Assembly (NCBI RefSeq): GCF_003952385.1
Contig: NZ_CP034444.1
Span: 3,844,001 to 3,908,000 of the forward strand
DNA length: 64,000 nucleotides
Source of the DNA: Mesorhizobium sp. M1D.F.Ca.ET.043.01.1.1
GTDB lineage: Bacteria > Pseudomonadota > Alphaproteobacteria > Rhizobiales > Rhizobiaceae
Direction of reading: 5' to 3'
Below the pieces are notes generated by a model. The model saw only the letters and a list, made by a program, of their open reading frames with translations. It ran no database searches and was not told the origin of the DNA. Both the position numbers and the translations under genes were made by a program. Positions 47,279 to 56,099 of this stretch are shown piece after piece; positions within the stretch are counted from its first letter, which is position 1, and every line of letters starts with the position of its first letter.

Positions 47279-47462
47279 TCTGGCGAAAACCAGGAGAACG
47301 GCGTTGCACTTCATCTTTTTGTCGGCTCGTGGGGCTGGTCCTGTGCAGCAATGCGTCGATGGTTTACTTCGCTTTGGATTCTCCGTGTGGCAGTCGTCAC
47401 GACGCTGGCCTGTTCGCTGCTGCTTCAGGCCGGCTACTTCGGCCGCGTGCTCTTTCTGAGCT
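47275..47462 (+). pseudogene. ExoX-like exopolysaccharide-repressor relic, copy B, truncated by IS256-type DNA
   Basis: Begins in frame at ATG 47275 (MIWRKPGERRCTSSFCRLVG), but lacks two bases near 47383 relative to copy A (GATTCTCCGTG against GATTCGCTCCGTG). It is cut after LLLQAGYFGRVLFL by the IS remnant. Confidence 0.65.
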
Positions 47463-48128
47463 GGTCATGCGGCTTGGCGCAAAGCAAGCTTCTTGTGCTC
47501 GCGCAGGTCATCCATGTTGATGTAGCGGTTGGCCTCCATCCAGTTTTCGTTGGTTTCGACGGCCAGCGCCCTGACCAGGCGCAGGCAGCTTTCGGCGTTC
47601 GGGAAGATGCGCACGACATAGGTGCGCCGGCGGATTTCCTCGTTGAGGCGTTCCAGCATGTTGGTGGACTTCAGGTGCTTGTGGTGCTGGCGCGGCAGGC
47701 AAAAGAAGGTCAGCGTGCATTCGATGGTCTCCTCTCCCCAGCTCGTCAGTCGCGGATAGCGGCCCGACCATTTGGCAAGCCATGCGGCGAGATCGGCCTT
47801 GGCCTCGGCGAGATCGCGCGGTCGTAGAGCCAGCGCAACTCCTGCAGGCAATCATCGCCACGATTTCTCGGCAGGTGATCGAGCGCGTTCCTGAGGCACG
47901 TAGCAGCGCTGCCAGGCGGGCTTCGGGGATCACCCCGCCGATCGCCGCCACCAGGCTGGCATGATCGTCGGACACGACCAGTTCGACGCCCCTGAGCCCG
48001 CGCGCCTTCAGCGCGACGAGGAAATCCCTCCAGGCCGAGCGGCTTTCGCGATTAGCCATCTCGACGGCCAAGATCTGGCGCCGGCCGTCCCAATCGATGC
48101 CGACAGCGATCAGCACCGCCTGGCTCAT
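47463..48128 (-). mobile_element. IS256-family transposase remnant
   Basis: Read leftward: MSQAVLIAVGIDWDGRRQIL, LRGVELVVSDDHASLVAAIG (catalytic Asp region), then after a frameshift EETIECTLTFFCLPRQHHKH and LERLNEEIRRRTYVVRIFPN, the mutator/IS256 C-terminal half. The N-terminal third is missing. It lies precisely where copy B should contain the exoX-acdS spacer, so it disrupted the duplication. Confidence 0.85.
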
Positions 48129-48137
48129 GACGACGCC

Positions 48138-48279
48138 GCCCGACGCGATCGCGCCAGATGCCCGATACGCTCGTCACAACCGGTGGCGTGCAGTCCAACC
48201 ATACGCGCATGGTCGCTGCGGTCGCCGCCAAGACCGGCATGAGATGCCTCCTGGTCCAGGAGAGCTGGGTCCCACATGG
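48138..48279 (+). pseudogene. Fragment of a second acdS
   Basis: GCCCGACGCGATCGCG through GCTGGGTCCCACATG repeats acdS bases 43357-43496 with few changes ([20 protein letters not shown] region). Both ends are lost: the left abuts IS256 DNA, the right diverges abruptly. Confidence 0.9.
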
Positions 48280-48678
48280 ACATCCGCGCCTGGTTCAGCC
48301 CTAGCGGTGAAGGCATGGCAGCAAGCTCAGCGCCGCTAAACAACACATCGCCAAGGCATGCGAACATTGCATGCTCTCTCGCTCGAACACGCCGCGGCGG
48401 GGGCGCTCGTCTCCACGTAGAAGGACCAGATTTGCCATCGAGCCTTCTCCTGTTCACGGCAAATTTCACCCTAAATGCACCGCCGCCTCGGAGATTGGCC
48501 CCAGCAGATGTCCGTAGGCAATCATTCTCTGACGTTGCCGAGCGGCGGAACTGGGCGCCATATTCCTTTACCATCAGACGGACCCGGTTCTCGACGTCGC
48601 GGCTGATAGCGACAAGGCAGGTGCCAGCGGGAGGATGGCGTTCCAGCGGCCCGCCCCAGTTCGAAATACGACTAACCG
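48280..48678. other. Non-coding stretch after the acdS fragment
   Basis: Only one 150-codon frame without recognisable domain. No regulatory site seen. Confidence 0.4.
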
Positions 48679-49407
48679 TCACGGAAGACTTAACTTGGCA
48701 GTTCGGCCACCGTCTACGACAAAAATCTGGCCGGTGACGAATGCAGCTTCGTCGGAGGCAATCCATGCGACCATGGCGGCAACTTCCTCAACGCGGCCTG
48801 TTCGGCCCAACGGATGAATGGTACCAAGCCGTTCCAGTGCCTTCTCGGGCAAAGCGGCGACGAAATCGACATTGAGATCCGTATCGATCCAACCAGGCGC
48901 TACGCCATTGCAGCGCACCCCGTCTTGCCCGCCGTCCACCGCTACGGCGCGTGTAAGGCCATGCAGCCCAGCCTTCGAGGCACAATATGCCGCGTGCCCT
49001 GGGTTAGAGGCCAATCCCTCTATCGAGCCAACATTGACGATTGAGCCACGGCTTCTGCGAAGATGAGGCATGGCGCGACGGATCAGCAGGAAAGGAGCAT
49101 CAAGATTCAGCGCCATTGTGCGTCGCCACTCGTCAAGCCCGGTATCATCTACCCTTGCTTCAACCATGCACCCAGCGTTGTTGACCAGGATATCGAGGCG
49201 GCCAGCCTGTCGAACGACATGGTCAATTACCATGTTCGGAACGCCGGGGTCGCAAAGGTCCGCGACTATCCCTTCTCTATGACCGGTCGCCTCGAGCTGA
49301 ACCGCAAATACTCTGGCCCCGTCGCTGGCAAGTCTGTCGGCGATTGCCGCCCCAATGCCGCGGCTAGCCCCGGTCACTAAGGCGACCTTCCCCATAAAAC
49401 GCTTCAT
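48679..49407 (-). CDS. Short-chain dehydrogenase/reductase
   Basis: A 242-residue classical SDR: KVALVTGASRGIGAAIADRL (NAD(P) site), ILVNNAGCM, GSIVNVGSIEGLASNPGHAA followed by the Tyr-x3-Lys pair in AAYCASKAGLHGL, and GQIFVVDGGR near the end. Complete. Substrate unknown. Isolated between the duplication and the third thioredoxin-like gene, facing left. Confidence 0.87.
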   Translation of the reverse strand: MKRFMGKVALVTGASRGIGAAIADRLASDGARVFAVQLEATGHREGIVADLCDPGVPNMVIDHVVRQAGRLDILVNNAGCMVEARVDDTGLDEWRRTMALNLDAPFLLIRRAMPHLRRSRGSIVNVGSIEGLASNPGHAAYCASKAGLHGLTRAVAVDGGQDGVRCNGVAPGWIDTDLNVDFVAALPEKALERLGTIHPLGRTGRVEEVAAMVAWIASDEAAFVTGQIFVVDGGRTAKLSLP

Positions 49408-49839
49408 TCGGCTGCCCTTTCGCCATTCACCGTTACAAGCATGCCGACGCGAGACGCACGCGCAGGCCGGTTTAATCCGGACACCTTCTCCCGCGTGGTC
49501 AAGGCCTACTCCACCCCGTCGGCGATGCGACCATTAAGCGGCCGCAAGATGAATAGGCGTCTCTGACTCCGAAGGCCCAACCTGATGGCCGTGCGCGACG
49601 CACGAGCCCGGTCCGGCGCCGCGATTCGTTGCTCTTAGTCGATTTGAACTGAAATGCGAGCATCTGCGCTGACGCTTCTTTCTTCGTTAGGTGCCCGGGC
49701 TTTGTCCCATACCACCATGATTTCATGGGTTTCAAAGGCATCCTCAGAACATGTTTAGTAACACCCTGTATATTGATGCCAATTCAGCTGCGATGGACCC
49801 ATATGCCTGAACGAATTGGCCCGTAAGCCCTTCTTGCTA
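49408..49839. other. Intergenic, no gene seen
   Basis: About 430 bases; short frames only. Confidence 0.4.
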
Positions 49840-51009
49840 TCAAACCCTTTTATGCTTTCTCCTCGGCCCGCCCTGCGATCGTGCCTTCAGGACATTGCTT
49901 TGCGGAGCCGCACAGAGGGCGCCGTAATAAACCTCCTCACCCTTGTAGTTGGCTAAGGCCTGCAGCAAGTTCGGTAGAAGGTGTTGTTTCAGCTCGTCCA
50001 GCATAGGGTCCGCACTGTCCAGCGATTTCAGTGCGAACTCGATTAGCTCAATCGCACGATCTTGGTTGCCGCTCTCGTGATAGTATCGAGCCACCGCCGG
50101 ATAAGTCCGGAACTTGTGGCCGTCGCCTTGGAGTGGATTGCGTGCCAGGATATGCTCGGCCAACTCTTTGCCGAGCGCGAAGCGCTCATGAGACGGAAAG
50201 TGCGAGTGGTCGTGCGCCGGACCGAAAAGTTGGTCTAATGTTGCCAGCAGCCAATGCTCGGAGTTCCTTTCGATCGCGTCGCGAGCCAATTGGCGTATGA
50301 CAGGCAACCCGGCCGGCATGTCTTGCATTCTGTGAAGCAATACATGCGCCTGAGCCAAGCGGAAGTTGATGTCGTCGGGCATCAAGGCGCTGCCCTCTTC
50401 GACTGCTGAGAGTGCCGTCTCCCAGTCCTCTTTTCTCACTGCGGCCCAAAATCTCCTATTAATTGACTTGGTCAACGCTTGTTCGCGCTCGGCGATCCGC
50501 TTCGAGTCGACTTTCGATGCGTCGCTGGTGCGCCAGCGGCCGTTGAGCACTCTCGCCAAGACCTCGTTAAGTCGAGTAGCGTGACCGATATAGGCGATAC
50601 GACCGTCTGCATCGATTACAAACAAGATCGGAAATTCGCCAGAAAAGCTTGCTTCCATCCAACGCTTTTTCATTTGGCCCGTATGGTCGAACGCGATCGG
50701 AAAATTCAGGTTCGAGCACTTTTCGGTCAACCACGCGTCCAGCTTGACCCGCGCCTCAACCGTCGATAGCGCGCCTTCATGAGCCGCGACCACGATGACC
50801 TCGAGCCCACTGTGCTTGAACCTTTCCTGCATCTGCATCAGATGGTGCATCGCCGCCGCACATGGTTCACTCCCAGTTGCCCAAAATTCGACGACGTATA
50901 CTTTGCCGGGCTGGAAATGTGCGATGGGCTCGCCGCGCACCCAAGTCTCCACATTGATCGAAGGAGCCGGCGACCCCATCTGCAAAACCATATTGCTCTC
51001 CAACGCCAT
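49840..51009 (-). CDS. Third TlpA-like/helical-repeat paralogue, active-site CXXC lost
   Basis: A 389-residue relative of the genes at 40186 and 44776 (MALESNMVLQMGSPAPSINV). The redoxin fold is kept (VYVVEFWATGSEPCAAAMHH; FPILFVIDADGRIAYIGHAT), but the CXXC is GSEPC, leaving only the second Cys. The cis-Pro motif is altered too (EFPILFVID for GIPTSFVVD). The helical part (EDWETALSAVEEGSALMPDD, YYHESGNQDRAIELIEFALK) is conserved. It cannot work as a normal dithiol thioredoxin; a binding, chaperone or monothiol role is possible. Near-consensus sigma54 promoter and perfect NifA site upstream argue it is still selected. Confidence 0.85.
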   Translation of the reverse strand: MALESNMVLQMGSPAPSINVETWVRGEPIAHFQPGKVYVVEFWATGSEPCAAAMHHLMQMQERFKHSGLEVIVVAAHEGALSTVEARVKLDAWLTEKCSNLNFPIAFDHTGQMKKRWMEASFSGEFPILFVIDADGRIAYIGHATRLNEVLARVLNGRWRTSDASKVDSKRIAEREQALTKSINRRFWAAVRKEDWETALSAVEEGSALMPDDINFRLAQAHVLLHRMQDMPAGLPVIRQLARDAIERNSEHWLLATLDQLFGPAHDHSHFPSHERFALGKELAEHILARNPLQGDGHKFRTYPAVARYYHESGNQDRAIELIEFALKSLDSADPMLDELKQHLLPNLLQALANYKGEEVYYGALCAAPQSNVLKARSQGGPRRKHKRV

Positions 51010-51140
51010 CCCAAAGCTGCGCGGCTTTATGGCAAGCTGTTCCCTGAGAGACGGTGCACCGAGTCGACTGAAAGGAGGCCTCTATCGTCAGGCGGGCTTC
51101 GATGCAGTCAGCCGTCAATCAGTTTTGCCGCATTTCAACC

Positions 51141-51157
51141 AGCAAAGGCCGTGCCAG
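51141..51157 (-). promoter_or_regulatory. sigma54 (-24/-12) promoter of the third thioredoxin-like gene
   Basis: On the minus strand CTGGCACGGCCTTTGCT is essentially a perfect RpoN consensus with GG-N10-GC spacing, the best in the window. Confidence 0.85.
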
Positions 51158-51207
51158 CGCGCTGAACGCCCGCTGACGGCATTAATTTACCTTTGAAAAC
51201 ATCCATG

Positions 51208-51223
51208 TGTAATGATGCGGACA
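51208..51223 (-). promoter_or_regulatory. NifA upstream activator site of the third thioredoxin-like gene
   Basis: TGTAATGATGCGGACA is an exact TGT-N10-ACA site, about 53 bases upstream of the sigma54 element on the minus strand. Confidence 0.7.
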
Positions 51224-51391
51224 TTTTTGTCAGGTGTTTGTTTCGAATCCGCCATTTTGTCAGTTGCTGTCGGTCTGGGCGTTTAGAGTCCTCGCGCCAG
51301 ACTGCGATGGGGCAGCAGCACCTGAATACAGACCTGCCACTGAGAATTTCCTCCATCTGAGACTAGAGTCAGGGTCCTTGATTACGGACTG

Positions 51392-51850
51392 ATGAAGACA
51401 AAGCGATTTACGGAAGAGCAGATCATCGCGGTTATGCGCGAGCATGAAGAGGGTGCGAAGGCTGGCGATCTTGCCCGCAAGCACGGGATCTCCGAGGCGA
51501 CGCTGTATAGCTGGAAGGCCAAGTATGGCGGGATGGACGTCTCCGACGCCAAGCGCCTGAGGCCTTGGAAGACGAGAACGCCAAGCTAAAGAAGCTGCTC
51601 GCCGACGCTCGAAGCCTCGGCAGTGCGCGAGCTTCTGTCGAAAAAAGTTAGGACCCGCCGCCAAGCGCGAATCCGTAGCGCATCTGCAGGCCGTCATGGG
51701 CCTATCGGAGCGTCGGGCCTGTCCTTCGTCGGCGCCGATCGCAAGATGATTGATACCAGTCTGGCCGACCGCCAGAGACACAGCTGCGTGGTCGGCTGCG
51801 CGACCTCACGCACGAGCGTCGACGCTTCGGTTACCTGCCCGTCGTCCACG
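51392..51850 (+). mobile_element. IS3-family transposase remnant
   Basis: OrfA part MKTKRFTEEQIIAVMREHEE, then DLARKHGISEATLYSWKAKY, breaks by frameshift near 51560. Scraps of OrfB (RLRDLTHERRRFGYLPVV in mixed frames) follow to about 51845. Distinct from the IS3 at 21 kb. Confidence 0.75.
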
Positions 51851-51852
51851 GT

Positions 51853-52215
51853 GGCGGCAATCTGTTCTTCCAACTCGCAAACGCCCGCTACGAGAAGGGC
51901 GCAATGATTGTTACCTCAAATCGCGGCTTCGCCGAATGGGGCGAGGTCTTCGGCGACCCTCGTCGCAACCGCACTTCTCGATCGCCTGCTTCACCATGCG
52001 GTCGTCGTCCAGATCGAAGGATCGAGTTATCGGCTCCGCCAGCACGCCGAGCTCATGCCAGAACACTTGCGATCAAAAGCCTCCATCACATTGCCGACAT
52101 TAAATTCACCATCGCGACCGCGCGGCCGGCCACCGAAAAATGGACACCCCCACCGGGACAGCCTGAGCGGCGAAACTGGGGAATTTTACTTCGGCACTTT
52201 TGGGGACGAGTGGCA
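51853..52215 (+). mobile_element. IS21-family IstB remnant (C terminus)
   Basis: The frames encode LANARYEKGAMIVTSNRGFA then EWGEVFGD and, after a frameshift, VATALLDRLLHHAVVVQIEG and RSKASITLP, the end of the IstB AAA+ helper. Only the last third or so is present, fused to the IS3 scrap. Confidence 0.82.
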
Positions 52216-52388
52216 TTGACAGGTGACGCGCAGGGGATTGCACAGATTGTGCGCACACGTTGGTTCAAGGCAGTTCATCTGAAGTCCGCTACTGGCCAGA
52301 GGCCGCGCACGCTCACCGCGGCGCGCAACACTGTCAGGGCGGCACTGCCAACGAGCAGGTCATCCGACGCATGTTGCGTTCCCTGGGG

Positions 52389-52940
52389 CTAAGCAACCCT
52401 ATCTCTCTCTTGGAAGGTGCCTTGGGTTTTCTTGAGGTACGGTGCGTAAAAACCCGATACGAGCAGAGGATGATCGCGAGGCAATGTGGAGAAGCCTCCG
52501 GCTGAGCCTCGGCAATTTCTAGACGAACAAAGACATACCGATACCCCAATGCACTCGAATTCCGATGTAGCGTAGTTCCACGTCACTTCGGCGCCAGAAG
52601 AGATATGCTGAATGGCGACGAAGTCGTAGGCCCCGAAGCGATTGGGCACAATCGCTAAGTTTGGATCACAACAATGATTCACAATGACAGCCGGCTTATG
52701 AAAGAGAGCATGGACATTCCAGTCCAGTTGAAAGGAGTTTGTCGTTCGAACCGTTTCCATACGGTCAATTAGCCCGATGACGACAATTTCCCCCGGCAGG
52801 AAGTCGCGAGCAGCGAATACCCCGCGCCCCCTTTCTCCTCCCGTGCTGAGGATTTTTACGTTGCGGGCATTGAGCTGCTTTGCGCACGCGACGTCATCCG
52901 TCAAAATAGACAGATCTTGGTTTATGTGAGTATCAGACAT
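52389..52940 (-). CDS. SET-domain protein (putative lysine methyltransferase)
   Basis: A 183-residue protein with SET motifs: GERGRGVFAARDFLPGEIV (residues about 36-54), VNHCCDPNLAIVPN (the NHxxxPN box), EVTWNYATSEFE, and a post-SET-like CLCSSRNCRG. SET proteins in bacteria are uncommon and sometimes modify histone-like or host proteins. It stands alone, facing left, after IS debris; the G+C and codon look are lower than nif genes. Target unknown. Confidence 0.83.
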   Translation of the reverse strand: MSDTHINQDLSILTDDVACAKQLNARNVKILSTGGERGRGVFAARDFLPGEIVVIGLIDRMETVRTTNSFQLDWNVHALFHKPAVIVNHCCDPNLAIVPNRFGAYDFVAIQHISSGAEVTWNYATSEFECIGVSVCLCSSRNCRGSAGGFSTLPRDHPLLVSGFYAPYLKKTQGTFQERDRVA

Positions 52941-53532
52941 ACTGTTTCTTTCGCCTGCTCGATTGAGGGATGAGTACTTTTCGCCAGAGGTCGCTTGGAA
53001 TTTCGCTGTTTTCGGAACGTCCTCCTAAAATCCCGATGGTTCCAAGTAATTTACGAAGTTGGGGGCTTGTCCATGTTTTGCGCCTTAGGTCCCAGTCAGC
53101 GGCGCCTACTGTCTCTCCCAGGAAACACTCAAAAATCGTGCCGATTCACCCGCCCGGCAGCCGAGGATTTTGATTTCTCTCGGCTATTTGACTGAGGCTA
53201 ACGAAGAGATTGCCTATCACGCGTGTGTAGCGAATCCGACAGACCAGCAGGCGAAGTGGTGACAACGCGTCTGCAAGCGAGCAGTTTATCCTGCTGCGGA
53301 TGGTGCGCGTGACACGCCAGCCGGGGGTCCAGGTCTCGAAAGCGTTAGCATACCGCAGGAAGTGGCTGCAAAACCCCTGTTGCCGCCAGATGCCGCGCAC
53401 ATTGAGTTTCAAAGGCGCGGTCAAGGGACTAATGCGTGACAATACTGTCCCACCTATGGCGTTTTCTGAGTTCGACTGGGCCGCTTCGACCCCGCAGTGT
53501 ATTGTCACGCGAGTAGGCGGCGGCCCGCTCTC
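52941..53532. other. Intergenic, no gene seen
   Basis: About 590 bases, relatively A/T-rich, with no supported frame and no exact NifA/sigma54 pair. Confidence 0.4.
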
Positions 53533-54528
53533 TCATGCTTTGGCCAAATGAGCATAACTTGCTGCGAAACGCCCGAGTTTGTGTTCGCCGCAAGTCACCG
53601 GCCGGTAGCGCAGAGGGTTGCTGTCAGTGACACATGAGGCCAATGGCTCAATGATCGCATCGAAATCAGCATCGATAAAGAAGGGGATTGAGTATCGCTC
53701 ACGCCCTGAGCTATTCACTACGCGATGTAGGTTGGCCAGATAGACACCGTTGGTGAGCCGCTGAAGCAGGTCCCCGACGTTGATTATGAAAGTACCGTGG
53801 ATCGGCGTGCCTTGTACCCAATCGCCGTCTCGGTTCATGACCTGAAGACCGCCGACGTCGTCCTGTGCAAGGATGGTCAAATTGCCGTAGTCGGTGTGGG
53901 CGCCGATTCCGATCATGTCTTCGCTGATATAACCACTCTGCGGCGGGTAGTGAAGCAGCCGCTGAATGCTGATCGGGTTCCGCATGAGGTCCTCGAAATA
54001 GCTTTCCGCCAGGTCCAGACTGAGCGCAATTCCCTGCAAAAGTTTTTTCGATAGGCCCACCATCTCTTGATGGTATCTGTATGTCAGCTCCCGAAACTCG
54101 GGCCAACCTGAGGGCCACTGGTTAGGACCAAAAAAGGGACCTTCTAAGGTCGAACGTTCAGGTCCGAAGTCGAAGCACTCCTTGAGGTCTTTGGTCTTGC
54201 CCGGATCGGTGTTCTCGCCGAACAGCTCAATGTAACCGCGAAAGGCCGAATCGGAATTGCCAATATGCAGTGACGACTTCTGCGACAATGGCAAATTAAA
54301 AAACCTGCGGCTCACATCAAACACCGATTGTATGAAATCCTGCGGGACTCCGTGGTTCTTCACATACATGAATCCAGTATTGGAAAGCGCCCACCGTATC
54401 TCCCTGGCCACCACCTGTTTGTTCGTACCGTTGAGGAGCGGTCCGATGTCGACCACCGGTATTTTGTCAAAGCTTTCGCGTTTTGCGCGCAGCTTATCGT
54501 CTAGTCTGGCTACTAAACCTTTGGACAT
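53533..54528 (-). CDS. 2-oxoglutarate/Fe(II)-dependent dioxygenase (isopenicillin-N-synthase-like)
   Basis: A 331-residue member of the plant/fungal-like 2OG oxygenase group. The N-terminal non-heme dioxygenase region is IPVVDIGPLLNG...TGFMYVKNHGVPQDF. The iron triad is seen in GIGAHTDYGNLTIL (His-x-Asp) and LHRVVNSSGRERYSIPFF (second His plus the Arg-x-Ser that binds 2-oxoglutarate). Such enzymes hydroxylate or oxidise small molecules including hormones and antibiotics. It follows the methyltransferase at 54690 on the same strand, so the two may act on one compound (inference). Confidence 0.9.
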   Translation of the reverse strand: MSKGLVARLDDKLRAKRESFDKIPVVDIGPLLNGTNKQVVAREIRWALSNTGFMYVKNHGVPQDFIQSVFDVSRRFFNLPLSQKSSLHIGNSDSAFRGYIELFGENTDPGKTKDLKECFDFGPERSTLEGPFFGPNQWPSGWPEFRELTYRYHQEMVGLSKKLLQGIALSLDLAESYFEDLMRNPISIQRLLHYPPQSGYISEDMIGIGAHTDYGNLTILAQDDVGGLQVMNRDGDWVQGTPIHGTFIINVGDLLQRLTNGVYLANLHRVVNSSGRERYSIPFFIDADFDAIIEPLASCVTDSNPLRYRPVTCGEHKLGRFAASYAHLAKA

Positions 54529-54689
54529 TAGTACACCTTTGTTTTGCCGATTGAAGCCGACGCATAGCTGCCGGCCATTTGGATTTATCGTGACGCGAAG
54601 TAGTACTGAAACGCGCCACCGTGCTGGAAATACCCCTACTCGTCTTTAGGTCATCCACAACAGGGTTTCGCTCCCGAGGCAGAGCATGA

Positions 54690-55397
54690 TCACAACCCCT
54701 GTCGCTCTGCCGCGCTGACCTTCTCGGGCACTTGAAAGACCCAATAGTCCGCACGCTCCTCGGCCACGTATCTGCCGTTGCTTAGACACTGCGCCAGTAA
54801 AAGAACGCCCTCATCCTGCAGACGCCGCGCTTCGTCCTCGAAGAATGCGGCCTCGGCGTAGCTCTTGCGGATGCTTGTGATGATGAATCCTTTCGGGCGC
54901 GTGACGCGAGCCAGCTCGCGCAGCCCGTCTGGTCTAACGTGCCCAAGTGTAAAGACACCGCAGCAAACCGTGATATCATAGCCCGCGTCGGCGTACTCAG
55001 AGAGTACTCCGTTAAGGTCGACACAGTCTTGGACATGACGGTAGACTCGGGTTTGCCGCGCCTTTTCGGCCATCTCTTTGGAAAGATCGAACCCATCGAT
55101 CAGCCCGAAGCCGAGGCGTTCCAGTTGCACGCCGACAAGGCCTGTTCCGCAGCCAGCATCCAGGATTGTGATGGCAGTTCGCTCGCTGCTCAAATAGGCT
55201 GCCTGCACGGTGCCCGCTAGTTCCGCCACGATCATCGGGCCGTAGTACCCCTCGGAGCCAACATCCACATCGTAGGCCCCAGCCCATCCCCGATAGAATT
55301 GGGTTAGGCGATCGGCGTCGCCCTCGAGTACGAGGGCGTCCCTGATGCGCTGTCGTGCGACTTGTTCCAGTGTCGTCTGCTGATCGACGGTATTCAT
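54690..55397 (-). CDS. SAM-dependent methyltransferase (class I)
   Basis: A 235-residue protein from ATG 55397, after a good GAGGAG site, rather than the in-frame ATG at 55418. The SAM loop is ITILDAGCGTGLVGVQLERL (about residues 79-98), with acidic residue IDGFDLS; post-loop segments are YDITVCCGVFTLGHV and VTRPKGFIITSIR. A WAGAYDVDVG front matches small-molecule methyltransferases. It is the upstream partner of the 2OG dioxygenase gene (161-base gap). Confidence 0.87.
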   Translation of the reverse strand: MNTVDQQTTLEQVARQRIRDALVLEGDADRLTQFYRGWAGAYDVDVGSEGYYGPMIVAELAGTVQAAYLSSERTAITILDAGCGTGLVGVQLERLGFGLIDGFDLSKEMAEKARQTRVYRHVQDCVDLNGVLSEYADAGYDITVCCGVFTLGHVRPDGLRELARVTRPKGFIITSIRKSYAEAAFFEDEARRLQDEGVLLLAQCLSNGRYVAEERADYWVFQVPEKVSAAERQGL

Positions 55398-55466
55398 GGC
55401 AACTCCTCTGATAGGCATAATCGGAAGCGGCTATTCGGCTCCTGATGCCAACTCTCAAATGTGAGA

Positions 55467-55485
55467 ATCAAAGCTCGTGCCAATT
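55467..55485 (-). promoter_or_regulatory. Candidate sigma54 promoter of the methyltransferase/dioxygenase pair
   Basis: On the minus strand TTGGCACGAGCTTTGATTC has a perfect -24 half, but GA instead of GC at -12. About 70 bases before the ATG. No exact NifA site upstream. Tentative. Confidence 0.35.
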
Positions 55486-56099
55486 GGCCAAAAGCCCGAA
55501 GAAAAGCAATTTTGATGAATTCTGCTATCAGGCTGAGGCACAACAACACAACATTGCTCCAACGAAGCCTGTCCGCAAACAACAAAGCCGACAAAGTGTC
55601 GGGTTGTGAACTTGCGACCCAGCGTACAGCACTGCCCGCGAACTCATGAAAATCCCGCGCGCCTCCTACGTTGTCAGCTCTATCAATTCCAGTGGCCTGC
55701 TATGTGGTGGGTCCGGAATGAGCTGGTACGGGTTGATCAGCCCGGTGCTCGATTGCCATTGGCAATGCAGATGCGGTCGAAGATTTGCGGCCGAAGGAGG
55801 CGTCCGCTGGGACTATCGCCGTTTTGGGGCAGGTCAGGATTGCCCTGGCGCTGGAGTCAGTGATGAGGCGCTAAGCTGGGCTTTGGATGGTGTCCTCTCG
55901 GACAGCCCAGGACGTCATCCAGCGGCAGACGACGATGGCTTCTTCGGTCGACGTCAGGCACGGTGCTCTTCGACGCCTCGGCTCCCATCGGAGCATCGGC
56001 CCGATCGCGTTGAGCGCGAAAGCCAGGCTGCCGAGGTGCTTGCCAATTGATGGCACGTGGGTTTTGCGGGGCTCGTAAGGGGGCGTCACCGAGTATGGG
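55486..56099. other. Intergenic, no supported gene
   Basis: Short frames on both strands only. Confidence 0.4.

Larger units (their letters stand above)
44308..47463 (+). repeat. Tandem duplication, copy B
   Basis: Matches 39719-42862. Content: relic, NifA site, sigma54 promoter, thioredoxin-like gene, nifX relic, DUF269 (frameshift), DUF683 (intact), fdxB (intact), exoX-like relic cut by an IS256-type element. Beyond the IS a scrap of acdS shows the repeat originally reached into acdS. Confidence 0.9.

Noticed and set aside
53533..54528. Ethylene-forming enzyme
   Set aside because: Fold and iron triad match the whole 2OG oxygenase group; no specific ethylene-forming signature could be recognised by eye.
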